The notes beneath the pieces were generated by a model. That model did no database searches and had not been told where the DNA came from. It saw only the letters and a program-made list of their open reading frames with translations. From Loktanella sp. (GTDB lineage Bacteria; Pseudomonadota; Alphaproteobacteria; Rhodobacterales; Rhodobacteraceae), in the NCBI GenBank assembly GCA_017390475.1, contig JAFPBO010000031.1, positions 1 to 64,000 on the forward strand: DNA of 64,000 bases. The letters are read 5' to 3'. Every line of letters begins with the position of its first letter. Position 1 is the first letter of the stretch. The position numbers were made by a program, and so were the translations under genes. Positions 34,750 through 43,241 of this stretch are shown here, in pieces.

Positions 34750-37065
34750 ATGAATATCAAGGATATCTTCACCACCATGGAATATGGCCCCGCCCCTGAA
34801 AGCAACGCCGAAGCCCTTGCCTGGATCGCCGATCATGGCGGGATCGCAGGACATTTCATCAACGGTAAATGGGCCACCAAGCGCGATGATTTCGCCACAA
34901 ACAACCCTGCGACTGGCGAAAAGCTGGCTGGCGTCACCAAAGGCACGGCAGCGGATGTCGGCGCAGCTGTGACCGCCGCCCGCAAGGCGCAGCCAGCATG
35001 GGCCAAATCAGGCCACAAACGCGCCCGTGTTCTATATGCCGTCGCGCGGCTAATGCAGAAACATGCCCGCCTGCTCGCCGTGATGGAGAGCATGGACAAC
35101 GGCAAGCCGATCCGCGAATCCCGCGATATCGACGTGCCTTTGGCGATCCGGCATTTCTATCATCATGCGGGCTATGCTCAATTGATGCAGGACGAACTGC
35201 CTGAGCGTGAGGCGTTGGGCGTCTGTGGCCAGATTATCCCGTGGAATTTCCCGCTGCTGATGCTGGCGTGGAAGATCGCGCCTGCGCTGGCGATGGGCAA
35301 TACGGTGGTCCTGAAACCCGCTGAATATACACCACTGACTGCTATGGTCTTTGCTGATATCTGCCAGCAGGCCGGTGTGCCCGCCGGTGTGGTCAATATC
35401 GTGACCGGCGATGGCGAAACCGGCGCGGCCTTGGTCGATGCAGCCGTCGACAAGATCGCTTTCACTGGGTCTACCGAGGTCGGGCGCAAAATTCGCGTGG
35501 CCACCGCAGGATCAGGCAAGGCGCTGTCGCTCGAACTGGGAGGCAAATCACCCTACATCGTGTTCGATGATGCCGATATCGACAGCGCTGTCGAAGGCTT
35601 GGTCGATGCGATCTGGTTCAATCAGGGCCAGGTCTGCTGCGCCGGATCGCGCCTGCTGGTGCAGGAAGGGATCGCAGATCGTTTCTATACCAAGCTAAAG
35701 GCGCGGATGGACGGGCTGCGTATCGGTGACCCGCTCGATAAATGCATCGACGTCGGTGCCATCGTGGACCCTGTGCAACTGGAACAGATCACAGCGATGG
35801 TCAGCGCCAACACCGAAGGCGAAACCTATCAGACCACCGCGCCCGACGGCTGTTTCTATCCCCCCACGCTGATCACCGGCCTGTCGCCCGCATCACATCT
35901 GATGCAGGAAGAAATCTTTGGCCCAGTGCTTGTAGCGACGACCTTCCGCACACCGGCAGAGGCTGTCGAGATCGCCAATAACACGCGCTATGGCCTTGCC
36001 GCCTCTGTCTGGTCAGAGAATATCAACCTCGCGCTGGATATCGCGCCGAAACTAGCCGCCGGGATCGTCTGGATCAACGGTACCAATATGATGGACGCCG
36101 CCGCTGGTTTCGGCGGTGTGCGGGAAAGCGGGTTTGGGCGCGAAGGCGGCTGGGAGGGTCTGACAGGCTACACCAAGCCTAAAGGCACGCCAAAACCACT
36201 GAAACCCACCCCAGCCTTTACGACAATGGACGGAACGCCGGCCGACCCACTGGACCGGACGGTGAAGCTCTATATCGGGGGCAAACAGGCACGGCCCGAT
36301 GGCGGCTATTCCAAGGCGGTTTATAATCCGCGCGGCAAATTGCTGGGCCATGTGTCCGAAGCGAACCGCAAGGACCTGCGCAATGCGGTCGAGGCGATGA
36401 ATGCCGCCAAGGGTTGGGCCAAAACCACGGGCCATTTGCGCGCCCAAATCCTATACTATATTGCCGAAAACCTTTCTGCCCGCAGCGTTGAACTGGCGAA
36501 ACGGATCAAGGACCTGACCGGCACATCCGGCAGTGACGAAATCGACTCCACGATCAACGCCCTGTTCACCTATGCCGCCTGGGCCGATAAATATGATGGC
36601 AAGATCCACGGTGTGCCCCTGCGTGGCGTGGCGCTGGCGATGCATGAACCGGTCGGTAACATGGCAGTGTTCTGCGCCGATGAAACACCGCTGCTTGGGC
36701 TGATCACACCGATGGCGGCCGCGATAAGCATGGGCAACCGGGTGACTTTGGTTGCTTCGGAACCCTTTCCGCTGCTGGTGGCCGAGGTTTACCAGATCCT
36801 TGAAACCTCTGATCTGCCTGGTGGCGTCGTGAACATCCTGACAGGCGATCATAAGGACCTGGCCAGCCATGCCGCTAAACATCACGATATTGATGCGGTC
36901 TGGTCGTTCTCTGGCGCGGATATTTCCGCGGTTATCGAGAAAGCAAGCGCCAGCAATCTCAAACGTACTTGGGTCAACAATGGTCGGGCTATCACCCCAA
37001 GCGCGAGAGACTATCTGGCCGCCGCGACCGAGGTAAAAAACATCTGGATCCCCTACGGCGAGTAA
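34750..37065 (+). CDS. ALDH16-type aldehyde dehydrogenase with second pseudo-ALDH domain
   Basis: A 771-aa protein made of two ALDH-like halves. Residues 1-490 form a complete ALDH: GQIIPWNFPLLML, FTGSTEVGRKI for NAD binding, general base in LELGGKSPYIV, and nucleophile C296 in GQVCCAGSR. The second half (about 505-771) retains the ALDH fold (KLYIGGKQARPDGG, GVVNILTGDHKDL) but ends early and has no nucleophile motif. This is the ALDH16 architecture, whose structure is known for a Loktanella enzyme. It probably oxidises acetaldehyde from DeoC or a related aldehyde. Confidence 0.92.
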   Translation: MNIKDIFTTMEYGPAPESNAEALAWIADHGGIAGHFINGKWATKRDDFATNNPATGEKLAGVTKGTAADVGAAVTAARKAQPAWAKSGHKRARVLYAVARLMQKHARLLAVMESMDNGKPIRESRDIDVPLAIRHFYHHAGYAQLMQDELPEREALGVCGQIIPWNFPLLMLAWKIAPALAMGNTVVLKPAEYTPLTAMVFADICQQAGVPAGVVNIVTGDGETGAALVDAAVDKIAFTGSTEVGRKIRVATAGSGKALSLELGGKSPYIVFDDADIDSAVEGLVDAIWFNQGQVCCAGSRLLVQEGIADRFYTKLKARMDGLRIGDPLDKCIDVGAIVDPVQLEQITAMVSANTEGETYQTTAPDGCFYPPTLITGLSPASHLMQEEIFGPVLVATTFRTPAEAVEIANNTRYGLAASVWSENINLALDIAPKLAAGIVWINGTNMMDAAAGFGGVRESGFGREGGWEGLTGYTKPKGTPKPLKPTPAFTTMDGTPADPLDRTVKLYIGGKQARPDGGYSKAVYNPRGKLLGHVSEANRKDLRNAVEAMNAAKGWAKTTGHLRAQILYYIAENLSARSVELAKRIKDLTGTSGSDEIDSTINALFTYAAWADKYDGKIHGVPLRGVALAMHEPVGNMAVFCADETPLLGLITPMAAAISMGNRVTLVASEPFPLLVAEVYQILETSDLPGGVVNILTGDHKDLASHAAKHHDIDAVWSFSGADISAVIEKASASNLKRTWVNNGRAITPSARDYLAAATEVKNIWIPYGE

Positions 37066-37725
37066 CTATTTGCGCCCGAACCAGCGCGCCAGCCTGCTAC
37101 GGCGTTCGGCCAGCCCAGCCTGCGCCTCATCAACCCGATGGCTGGCCGCATCCAGCACCGGGTCGACCGCGCGTTCCCAAAGCTGCCGCCACATAGCGCG
37201 GATGAACATCATTGCGATCAGCAGAAAGATGAAAAACCCAATATTAAACCAAGGGATGATAGTGACATCGGGGCTGTCGACGACCCGCATCCGCACCACA
37301 TTAGGATAAATGCTCAGCCAGCGGTTACGCCAGCCATAGTGGGTGACGACCACCCAATCATCACCACGCGCGAGATTGGCCGCTACGGCCTGCAGATCAG
37401 CTGAATTGAATTTGAAATAAGGTGGCCAGATCCAGCCGGTATCTTCATTGCGGTAAACCATCACGCTGACGCTGTCGCGCCGCACAAAACCCAGCAAAAA
37501 GGTGTTCTGTTTCTGCGCATTGATCAGGCGCAAATCGCGGACATCCGGATTGGCAGACCCGCTATCGGCTTGGGCAAAGAAAATCCGGTTGATGGAACTG
37601 AAATCGGTGCGGATCACCTCGGTCGAGGTAACTTTTACGATGTCATGCTGCGGCAAGACATAATGCAGGAACAAGGCGAAAAAACTCAGAACCAGCAGAC
37701 GAAAGACAAATTTGACGCGGGCCAT
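37066..37725 (-). CDS. DUF1523 family membrane protein
   Basis: A 219-aa protein with an N-terminal membrane helix (FRLLVLSFFALFLHYVLP) and a second near residue 160 (GFFIFLLIAMMFIRAM), separated by a periplasmic domain. VLPQHDIVKVTSTEVIRTD and DVRDLRLINA are landmarks of DUF1523, a family common in Rhodobacterales. Function unknown. Its stop abuts that of the ALDH16 gene (convergent). A small membrane gene lies seven bases upstream, so the two are probably one operon. Confidence 0.85.
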   Translation of the reverse strand: MARVKFVFRLLVLSFFALFLHYVLPQHDIVKVTSTEVIRTDFSSINRIFFAQADSGSANPDVRDLRLINAQKQNTFLLGFVRRDSVSVMVYRNEDTGWIWPPYFKFNSADLQAVAANLARGDDWVVVTHYGWRNRWLSIYPNVVRMRVVDSPDVTIIPWFNIGFFIFLLIAMMFIRAMWRQLWERAVDPVLDAASHRVDEAQAGLAERRSRLARWFGRK

Positions 37726-37732
37726 GCAAACC

Positions 37733-38008
37733 TCAGTTCATGTTGATCAGATAGGTGATAATCGCAATGGTCAGCGTTGGCACGACATAAACCAGGCCGA
37801 TCAGCCTGGGCCTGATCGAGGAATGATAGTCCTGCATGCCTTGCGCCACATATGCATCACGTGCGGCGCGGTCAGTGCTGCCGGGGTTTTCGGCGTCAAA
37901 GGTCTTTTCCAAACGTTCCTTGCGCACAGAACGAGAATAGAGCGCGATTGACCAATAGATCACCGTCAGCGCGATAAAGCCGAAAATGACCAGTTTGATA
38001 AATGCCAT
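37733..38008 (-). CDS. Small membrane protein of unknown function
   Basis: A 91-aa protein with two membrane helices, MAFIKLVIFGFIALTVIYWS at the start and LVYVVPTLTIAIITYLI at the end, joined by a charged loop (RSVRKERLEKTFDAENPGST). The start at 38008 is preceded by AGGAAG; the open frame upstream is not convincing. It lies directly before the DUF1523 gene. I recognise no named family. Confidence 0.78.
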   Translation of the reverse strand: MAFIKLVIFGFIALTVIYWSIALYSRSVRKERLEKTFDAENPGSTDRAARDAYVAQGMQDYHSSIRPRLIGLVYVVPTLTIAIITYLINMN

Positions 38009-38140
38009 CAGATCTTCCTCTTGCCTAGGCGTCAGACATATGACGAATGCACACCAGCGTCGATGACCTTGTCGTAGCAACCGCCACTTGCCCGGATCAG
38101 CATATCACGCCTGCGCCGGTCTCAATCGAAAGACAGTGCC

Positions 38141-38485
38141 ATGTCCAACACTTTTCAACCTGTCACCAAGACCAACGCCACACCAGAGATATCGCGCCCC
38201 GCGCCTGAAAAGCTGATCGCGGGTGATCCCCTGTTCACCACCTGGAACATCGAAGAGTCCGATGGCCTGTTTGCGGGCATCTGGCAGTCAACGCCCGGCA
38301 AATGGCGCGTCAGCTATGATGAATGGGAATATTTCACCCTGACGGCGGGTAAATCCATTCTCACCCCGGATGGCGGGCTGCCGGTGGTATTGACCATCGG
38401 TGACAGCTATATCATTCGCGCCGGATTCACCGGCACTTGGGAAGTCGTGGAAACAACGGTGAAAGATTACGTCATCCGGCTTTAG
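38141..38485 (+). CDS. Cupin domain protein (DUF861 type)
   Basis: A 114-aa single-domain cupin. The segment FAGIWQSTPGKWRVSYDEWE followed by YFTLTAGKSILTPDGG and the end GFTGTWEVVETTVKDYVI is typical of DUF861 cupins, a group that includes (S)-ureidoglycine aminohydrolase-like proteins. The metal-binding histidines of enzymatic cupins are not visible. Its stop overlaps that of the convergent L,D-transpeptidase gene in the sequence TTAG. Function unknown. Confidence 0.82.
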   Translation: MSNTFQPVTKTNATPEISRPAPEKLIAGDPLFTTWNIEESDGLFAGIWQSTPGKWRVSYDEWEYFTLTAGKSILTPDGGLPVVLTIGDSYIIRAGFTGTWEVVETTVKDYVIRL

Positions 38486-39300
38486 ATCATGCCGGGAGAC
38501 AATTCGTCGAAAACCGGTGGCCGATCCATCGCTTCTGCCTCTGGACCCAGCAATTGTTCTGCAGGAATCATCATTGGTGGCAATTCTACACCGCGATTGT
38601 AGTTTTCAGGATCAACACGCAACGATTCTGCTGGGCTGCGGATCAGCACGCGCATTGGCGCCTCTATCTGGTCATACAGATGGATGATGTCCTGATTGAA
38701 CATACGGATACAACCGGCTGATCCGGAATTGCCGATCGAAGGCAGGTCATTGGTGCCGTGAATCCGGTAATAGGTGTCACGCCCGTTGCGGAACAGATAC
38801 AATGCACGTGCGCCCAACGGGCTGCGCAAACCACCGGGGATACCGGCGCGGAAATCGCCATAAATCTCTGGCTCTGTGCGGATCATATTCTCTGTCGGAG
38901 TCCAGCCGGGCCATTTGCGTTTAAATTGCATCGTCGCCTGCCCGCGAATTGACCGGCCTGCGCGGCCCACGCCCACAGGATAGCGGGTTGCAGTGCCATC
39001 GGCCTTTACGTGATAAAGAAACTTGGCATAGGGATCGACGTCGATGGTGTTAGGCCCCGCCTCGCCCTGATAAATGCCAGACATCCGGCGGTTCACACCC
39101 TCAAGATAGCGGCTCGGAATGCCGGGAAGGTTGTAGCCGGAATCAAAAACCGGCTCGTATCCTTCGACCCATTCTTCGCGGGTGGGCATTTCAGGAACGA
39201 TCTCTGGCTCTTGCATTTGCGGTGCGCAGGCCGCGGCGGTGCTGCCCAGCAGCATGGCACCAAAGGCGCGACGGCTGAAATCTTTTGACAACATCATCAT
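38482..39300 (-). CDS. L,D-transpeptidase (YkuD domain), exported
   Basis: A 272-aa protein with a twin-arginine-like N-terminus (SRRAFGAMLLGSTAAAC), where the cysteine suggests a lipoprotein. The YkuD domain holds the active-site motif HGTNDLPSIGNSGSAGCIRM with catalytic cysteine, so it cross-links or modifies peptidoglycan in the periplasm. The start is one of three consecutive ATG codons (39300, 39297, 39294) after GGAAG; the third has the best spacing. Upstream frame to 39456 is rejected as it precedes the export signal. Confidence 0.9.
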   Translation of the reverse strand: MMMLSKDFSRRAFGAMLLGSTAAACAPQMQEPEIVPEMPTREEWVEGYEPVFDSGYNLPGIPSRYLEGVNRRMSGIYQGEAGPNTIDVDPYAKFLYHVKADGTATRYPVGVGRAGRSIRGQATMQFKRKWPGWTPTENMIRTEPEIYGDFRAGIPGGLRSPLGARALYLFRNGRDTYYRIHGTNDLPSIGNSGSAGCIRMFNQDIIHLYDQIEAPMRVLIRSPAESLRVDPENYNRGVELPPMMIPAEQLLGPEAEAMDRPPVFDELSPGMI

Positions 39301-39452
39301 ATCTTCCTTCATGTTTGAATGGGGTGTTAACACCATGCACCCCGGTAACAACACATCAGACATGCGGAATGCTGCAAGTGATCGACAAATTGTGACCGTA
39401 AGTGACCGATTTAACGCCGAAACCCGGCCTTGGTTCCGCCACTTTGGCCTGA

Positions 39453-40658
39453 TCAACCGATAATGTTGAATGCAGGCCCGAAAGGATATGCCGTAATGTC
39501 CTGATTCCCCGTCTCGGTCATGACCAATATATCGTGTTCGCGGTATCCACCGGCGCCTGGCTGACCAGCCGGAATTGTCAACATCGGCTCCATGGAAATC
39601 ACCATACCGGGTTCAAGCACCGTGGGGATGTCCTCGCGCAGTTCCAGCCCCGCCTCACGTCCATAATAATGCGACAGCAGGCCGAAGGAATGACCATAGC
39701 CGAAGGTGCGGTATTGTAGAAGATCACGCTCTTCAAAGAAGGCATTGATCTTGGCCGTCACCTCGGAACAGACAGCGCCGGGCACCAGCAGCGACATCCC
39801 ATATTCGTGGGCAGCGACATTGGCCTCCCAGATGGCAAGGCTGGCCGGATCAGCCTCGCCGACGAACAAGGTGCGTTCCAGCGCGGTGTAATAGCCGCTG
39901 ATCATCGGGAATGTATTCAGCGACAGGATATCGCCATGCTCCAGCTTGCGCGAAGTCACCGGGTTATGCGCACCATCCGTATTGATCCCCGATTGGAACC
40001 AGACCCAGGTGTCGCGGTATTCTGCATCGGGGAACCGCGCTGCGATTTCCAGCTCCATCGCGTTGCGCCCGGCCATGGCCACGTCAATTTCCCGCACACC
40101 GGGTCTGATCGCATCGCGGATCGCATAGCCACCGACATCGGCCACAGCAGCCCCGGCGCGGATCAGGTCCAGTTCGGCCGGCGATTTGCGCATCCTTTGC
40201 GCCATGCTCTGCGCCGCCAGATCGACCAGCCGCGCCGGTTGCAGATTGTCACGCAACGCCAGCCGGATCGCGACGGTCAGGTGATCTGATTCGTAGCCCA
40301 GCACCTTGCCCAGTCCCGTTACCGACCGGACCGCACGCCAGAAATTACTGCGATCCCAGTCAGTATAGGTAATCGCATCACCATAAGACCGCCGCCAAGG
40401 CTGGGCCGCATCAATCCCCGCGCTGATTGTCACGCAATCAGTTGGCGTAACAACCAACCCATATTGGCGTCCAAAGGCGCAATACAGAAAGCCAGAGTAA
40501 TAGGCGATATTCTGCATCGAGGTGAGCAGCACCGCCTCTACCCCCGCCTTGGCCATTATCGCGCGCAGGCCTTCCAGCCGCCCCTCATATTCAGCGGGGG
40601 CAAAGGGCAGGGTCTTTTCACCTTGGTGGAATTTATAAAATTGCGGACGCGCTGTCAT
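39453..40658 (-). CDS. Creatinase (creatine amidinohydrolase, M24 family)
   Basis: A 401-aa enzyme that hydrolyses creatine to sarcosine and urea. Its sequence follows Pseudomonas creatinase closely over the whole length: SMQNIAYYSGFLYCAFGRQY, DAAQPWRRSYGDAITYTDW, and the catalytic region WFQSGINTDGAHNPVTSRKL with the catalytic histidine. The glutamates in GYYTALERTLF and GYREHDIL and the stretch YRTFGYGHSFGLLSHYYGRE are also kept. This is specific beyond the general pita-bread peptidase fold. Sarcosine oxidase genes are not in the window. The urea product fits the urt operon. Confidence 0.9.
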   Translation of the reverse strand: MTARPQFYKFHQGEKTLPFAPAEYEGRLEGLRAIMAKAGVEAVLLTSMQNIAYYSGFLYCAFGRQYGLVVTPTDCVTISAGIDAAQPWRRSYGDAITYTDWDRSNFWRAVRSVTGLGKVLGYESDHLTVAIRLALRDNLQPARLVDLAAQSMAQRMRKSPAELDLIRAGAAVADVGGYAIRDAIRPGVREIDVAMAGRNAMELEIAARFPDAEYRDTWVWFQSGINTDGAHNPVTSRKLEHGDILSLNTFPMISGYYTALERTLFVGEADPASLAIWEANVAAHEYGMSLLVPGAVCSEVTAKINAFFEERDLLQYRTFGYGHSFGLLSHYYGREAGLELREDIPTVLEPGMVISMEPMLTIPAGQPGAGGYREHDILVMTETGNQDITAYPFGPAFNIIG

Positions 40659-40705
40659 GGCGGGGCCTTTCAGAAAGGTCCCGGCGTTCAGGACGGTTTG
40701 TTGCT

Positions 40706-40728
40706 ATGCGACGACGCCATCGTCGCAT
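40706..40728 (-). terminator. Hairpin after fmt
   Basis: ATGCGACGA and TCGTCGCAT form a perfect 9-bp stem around a five-base loop, eight bases past the fmt stop. It separates the def-fmt operon from creatinase. There is no T tract, so efficiency is uncertain. Confidence 0.55.
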
Positions 40729-40735
40729 CCGAACG

Positions 40736-41635
40736 CTAGACCAGCCTGCCGCCCAGATCCAGCCCGCGCAACACCTCTGCCGCAGGCAGCGCGCGTTTGC
40801 CTTCGCGTTGGGCCTTGGTCACTGTGACCGCGCCATCGGCGCAGGCAATCGTGAACCCCGACAGGACAGTGCCCGGGGCGGCATTGCCGTTCGCGACCAC
40901 AGCGCCAAGCAGTTTCACCCGCTCGCCCGCAACATCGCACCACGCGCCCGGAAACGGCGACAGCCCATTGATCTGCCGCGCGACCGTCATGGCAGGCTGG
41001 TGCCAATTCACCCGCGCTTCGGATTTATCGATCTTGCTGGCATAGGTGACGCCCTCTTCCGGCTGCGCTTGCGGCACGAGGTCAGGCAGACTGTTCAGCG
41101 CCGCGACCACCAGCCGCGCGCCCAAGGTGGACAGGCGGTCATGCAAATCGCCCGTCGTTTCATCCGGCGCGATATCTATCGCCTCACGCAGCAGCACAGG
41201 CCCCGTGTCCAACCCCGCCTCCATCTGCATAATACAAACACCGGTCTGACTATCCCCTGCCATGATCGCCCGGTGGATCGGTGCGGCCCCGCGCCAGCGC
41301 GGCAACAATGATGCATGGATATTCAGACAGCCCAACCTTGGCGCATCCAGCACCGGTTGCGGCAGGATCAGGCCATAAGCGACGACCACAGCGATATCAG
41401 CATCAAGGGCGGCGAACTCGGTCTGCGCCTCTACATTGCGCAGCGATACCGGATGGCGCACTGGCAGGCCCAAAGCGTCGGCCCGCGCATGCACCGCTTG
41501 CGGGCGGTCCTTTTTGCCACGGCCTGCCGGGCGCGGCGGTTGGGTATAGACGGCGGCAATGTCGTGCCCGGCGGCGACCAGCGCGTCCAGTACCGGGACC
41601 GAGAATTCAGGCGTGCCCATAAAGATAATCCGCAT
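40736..41635 (-). CDS. fmt: Methionyl-tRNA formyltransferase
   Basis: A 299-aa enzyme that formylates the initiator methionyl-tRNA. Landmarks are [34 protein letters not shown], and the active-site stretch [20 protein letters not shown] with N, H and D (in GLDTGP). The C-terminal OB-like domain follows from about residue 205 ([10 protein letters not shown]). It is the last gene of def-def-def-fmt, 31 bases after the degenerate deformylase. Confidence 0.96.
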   Translation of the reverse strand: MRIIFMGTPEFSVPVLDALVAAGHDIAAVYTQPPRPAGRGKKDRPQAVHARADALGLPVRHPVSLRNVEAQTEFAALDADIAVVVAYGLILPQPVLDAPRLGCLNIHASLLPRWRGAAPIHRAIMAGDSQTGVCIMQMEAGLDTGPVLLREAIDIAPDETTGDLHDRLSTLGARLVVAALNSLPDLVPQAQPEEGVTYASKIDKSEARVNWHQPAMTVARQINGLSPFPGAWCDVAGERVKLLGAVVANGNAAPGTVLSGFTIACADGAVTVTKAQREGKRALPAAEVLRGLDLGGRLV

Positions 41636-41666
41636 GATTTACGCTCCCAGTTAATGTATCACCGCA

Positions 41667-42164
41667 TCAAGATACGATTTTGCGTGCTTTCTTGATCAGC
41701 ATATCGCGGCGTAGCTTGGTCAGGTGGTCAAAGAACATCTTGCCCGCCAGATGATCGACCTGATGCTGGACAGATGTTGCCCAGAGCCCGACGAAATCTC
41801 GTTCTTCAATCTCGCCCTGCGCATTTAAAAACCGCACGGTCACAGCGCGCGGGCGGCTCAGCCGCGCCCATACGCCGGGCAGGTTGGGCGAGCCTTCTTC
41901 ATGCTCACGAAACTCCACCGAACTGTGCAAAATCTCCGGGTTCGCCATGCGCACAGCCTGCCCCCGCGCGGTGGAGGCATCGACAACCGCCAAGGCCAGC
42001 CCGATCCCCAATTGCGGCGCCGCCAGCCCGACGCCGGGCATATTATCCATGGCGATGATCATTTCATCCCAGATCGCGCGAACATCATCCGTGATCACGG
42101 CGACCGGGCTTGCCGGACTGCGCAAGACAGGATGTGGCCAAGGCACGAACGGACGGTGCGTCAT
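41667..42164 (-). CDS. Degenerate peptide deformylase paralogue, probably inactive
   Basis: A 165-aa protein with the deformylase fold but altered active site. Motif 1 is intact (GVGLAAPQ). Motif 2, normally EGCLS with the metal-binding cysteine, reads EGSPN. Motif 3, normally HExxH, reads HQVDH, so the catalytic glutamate is replaced by glutamine while the histidines remain. Both changes should abolish standard deformylase activity. It overlaps the upstream def by four bases (ATGA) and precedes fmt, so it is co-expressed. A regulatory or binding role is possible. Confidence 0.88.
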   Translation of the reverse strand: MTHRPFVPWPHPVLRSPASPVAVITDDVRAIWDEMIIAMDNMPGVGLAAPQLGIGLALAVVDASTARGQAVRMANPEILHSSVEFREHEEGSPNLPGVWARLSRPRAVTVRFLNAQGEIEERDFVGLWATSVQHQVDHLAGKMFFDHLTKLRRDMLIKKARKIVS

Positions 42165-42619
42165 TGCTCTGTCCCGACATCGGTGATCAACACACCGTTC
42201 AGATGGTCGAATTCATGGCAGATGCAGATCGCCTCAACCCCGTCAAACCGGCCTTGATGCGCCATGCCGTCCAGATCCTGCCACTCCAGATCGATCCATG
42301 TGGGGCGGACCACGGAAAAGGCACGGCCGGGGATCGACAGACAAGCCTCGGTCCCTGCCGCATGATCGCCCGATTGCGCCACGATCTGTGGATTGATGAA
42401 GGCCTGCGGAGTAGGTGCCGCCTCTTTCCACGTCGTATCGATCACGAAAACCCGCTGCGACACGCCCACCTGCGGCGCAGCAAGGCCGCGACCGGGGGCG
42501 GCATACATAACCGCGAACATATCCTTGACCAGTCCGGCCAGTCCGGAATCGAAAACCGTAATCGGCACCGCCATTGCGCGCAGGACCGGATCGCCGTCGA
42601 AACGCAGGTCCAGTGCCAT
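42161..42619 (-). CDS. Peptide deformylase paralogue with variant motif 2
   Basis: A 152-aa deformylase-like protein. Motif 1 is GRGLAAPQ, motif 2 is EACLS (Ala in place of the usual Gly, cysteine kept), and motif 3 is HEFDH, so metal ligands and catalytic glutamate are present. It is probably active but may differ in specificity. It starts three bases after the canonical def and overlaps the degenerate copy downstream. Confidence 0.9.
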   Translation of the reverse strand: MALDLRFDGDPVLRAMAVPITVFDSGLAGLVKDMFAVMYAAPGRGLAAPQVGVSQRVFVIDTTWKEAAPTPQAFINPQIVAQSGDHAAGTEACLSIPGRAFSVVRPTWIDLEWQDLDGMAHQGRFDGVEAICICHEFDHLNGVLITDVGTEQ

Positions 42620-42622
42620 CCT

Positions 42623-43144
42623 TTATCCCCGCGCCATTTCGCGTTTCAGCTTCTGCATCTTGCGGGTAATCATCTGACGTTTCAGCGGACCCAGATAATC
42701 GATAAACAATTTGCCATCCAGGTGGTCGATCTCATGCTGCACGCAGGTCGCCCAAAGACCATCAAACCGTTCACGTTGCAGCTTACCGGACAGGTCGGTC
42801 CATGACACCTCGACCTCTGCGGGGCGCTGCACCTCTGCATATTGTTCGGGGATCGACAAACAGCCTTCTTCATAGACGTTCTTGTCTTCCGACGTCCAGA
42901 TCACTTCAGGATTGATCAGCACCATCGGCTGCGGCGTCGCCTCGGCATTCTTTTCGCAATCCATCACGATCACGCGGCGCATCACCGCCACCTGCGGCGC
43001 GGCCAACCCGATGCCCGGCGCATCATACATGGTTTCCAACATATCATCGGCCAGCCGCCGCAGGTCGTCATCAATCGACGCGACCGGGGCGGTCACCTTT
43101 TTCAGGCGGGGATCCGGGTGGATCAGGATGTTACGAATGCTCAT
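42623..43144 (-). CDS. def: Peptide deformylase (canonical)
   Basis: A 173-aa metalloenzyme that removes the N-formyl group from new proteins. All three motifs are standard: GIGLAAPQ, EGCLS and HEIDH. The start at 43144 (MSIRNILIHPDPRL) is the family start; the frame runs on to 43324 but that part overlaps the divergent patB gene. It is the first gene of the def-def-def-fmt operon. Confidence 0.96.
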   Translation of the reverse strand: MSIRNILIHPDPRLKKVTAPVASIDDDLRRLADDMLETMYDAPGIGLAAPQVAVMRRVIVMDCEKNAEATPQPMVLINPEVIWTSEDKNVYEEGCLSIPEQYAEVQRPAEVEVSWTDLSGKLQRERFDGLWATCVQHEIDHLDGKLFIDYLGPLKRQMITRKMQKLKREMARG

Positions 43145-43241
43145 GGCTGCGCATTTAGGCCGGGCGCAATGAAAATGCAACGCAGAGTGCTTGCAGATGA
43201 CATCCGGCGCGATAGGCTGGTGCAAATCAAAGGGAAAAGCC

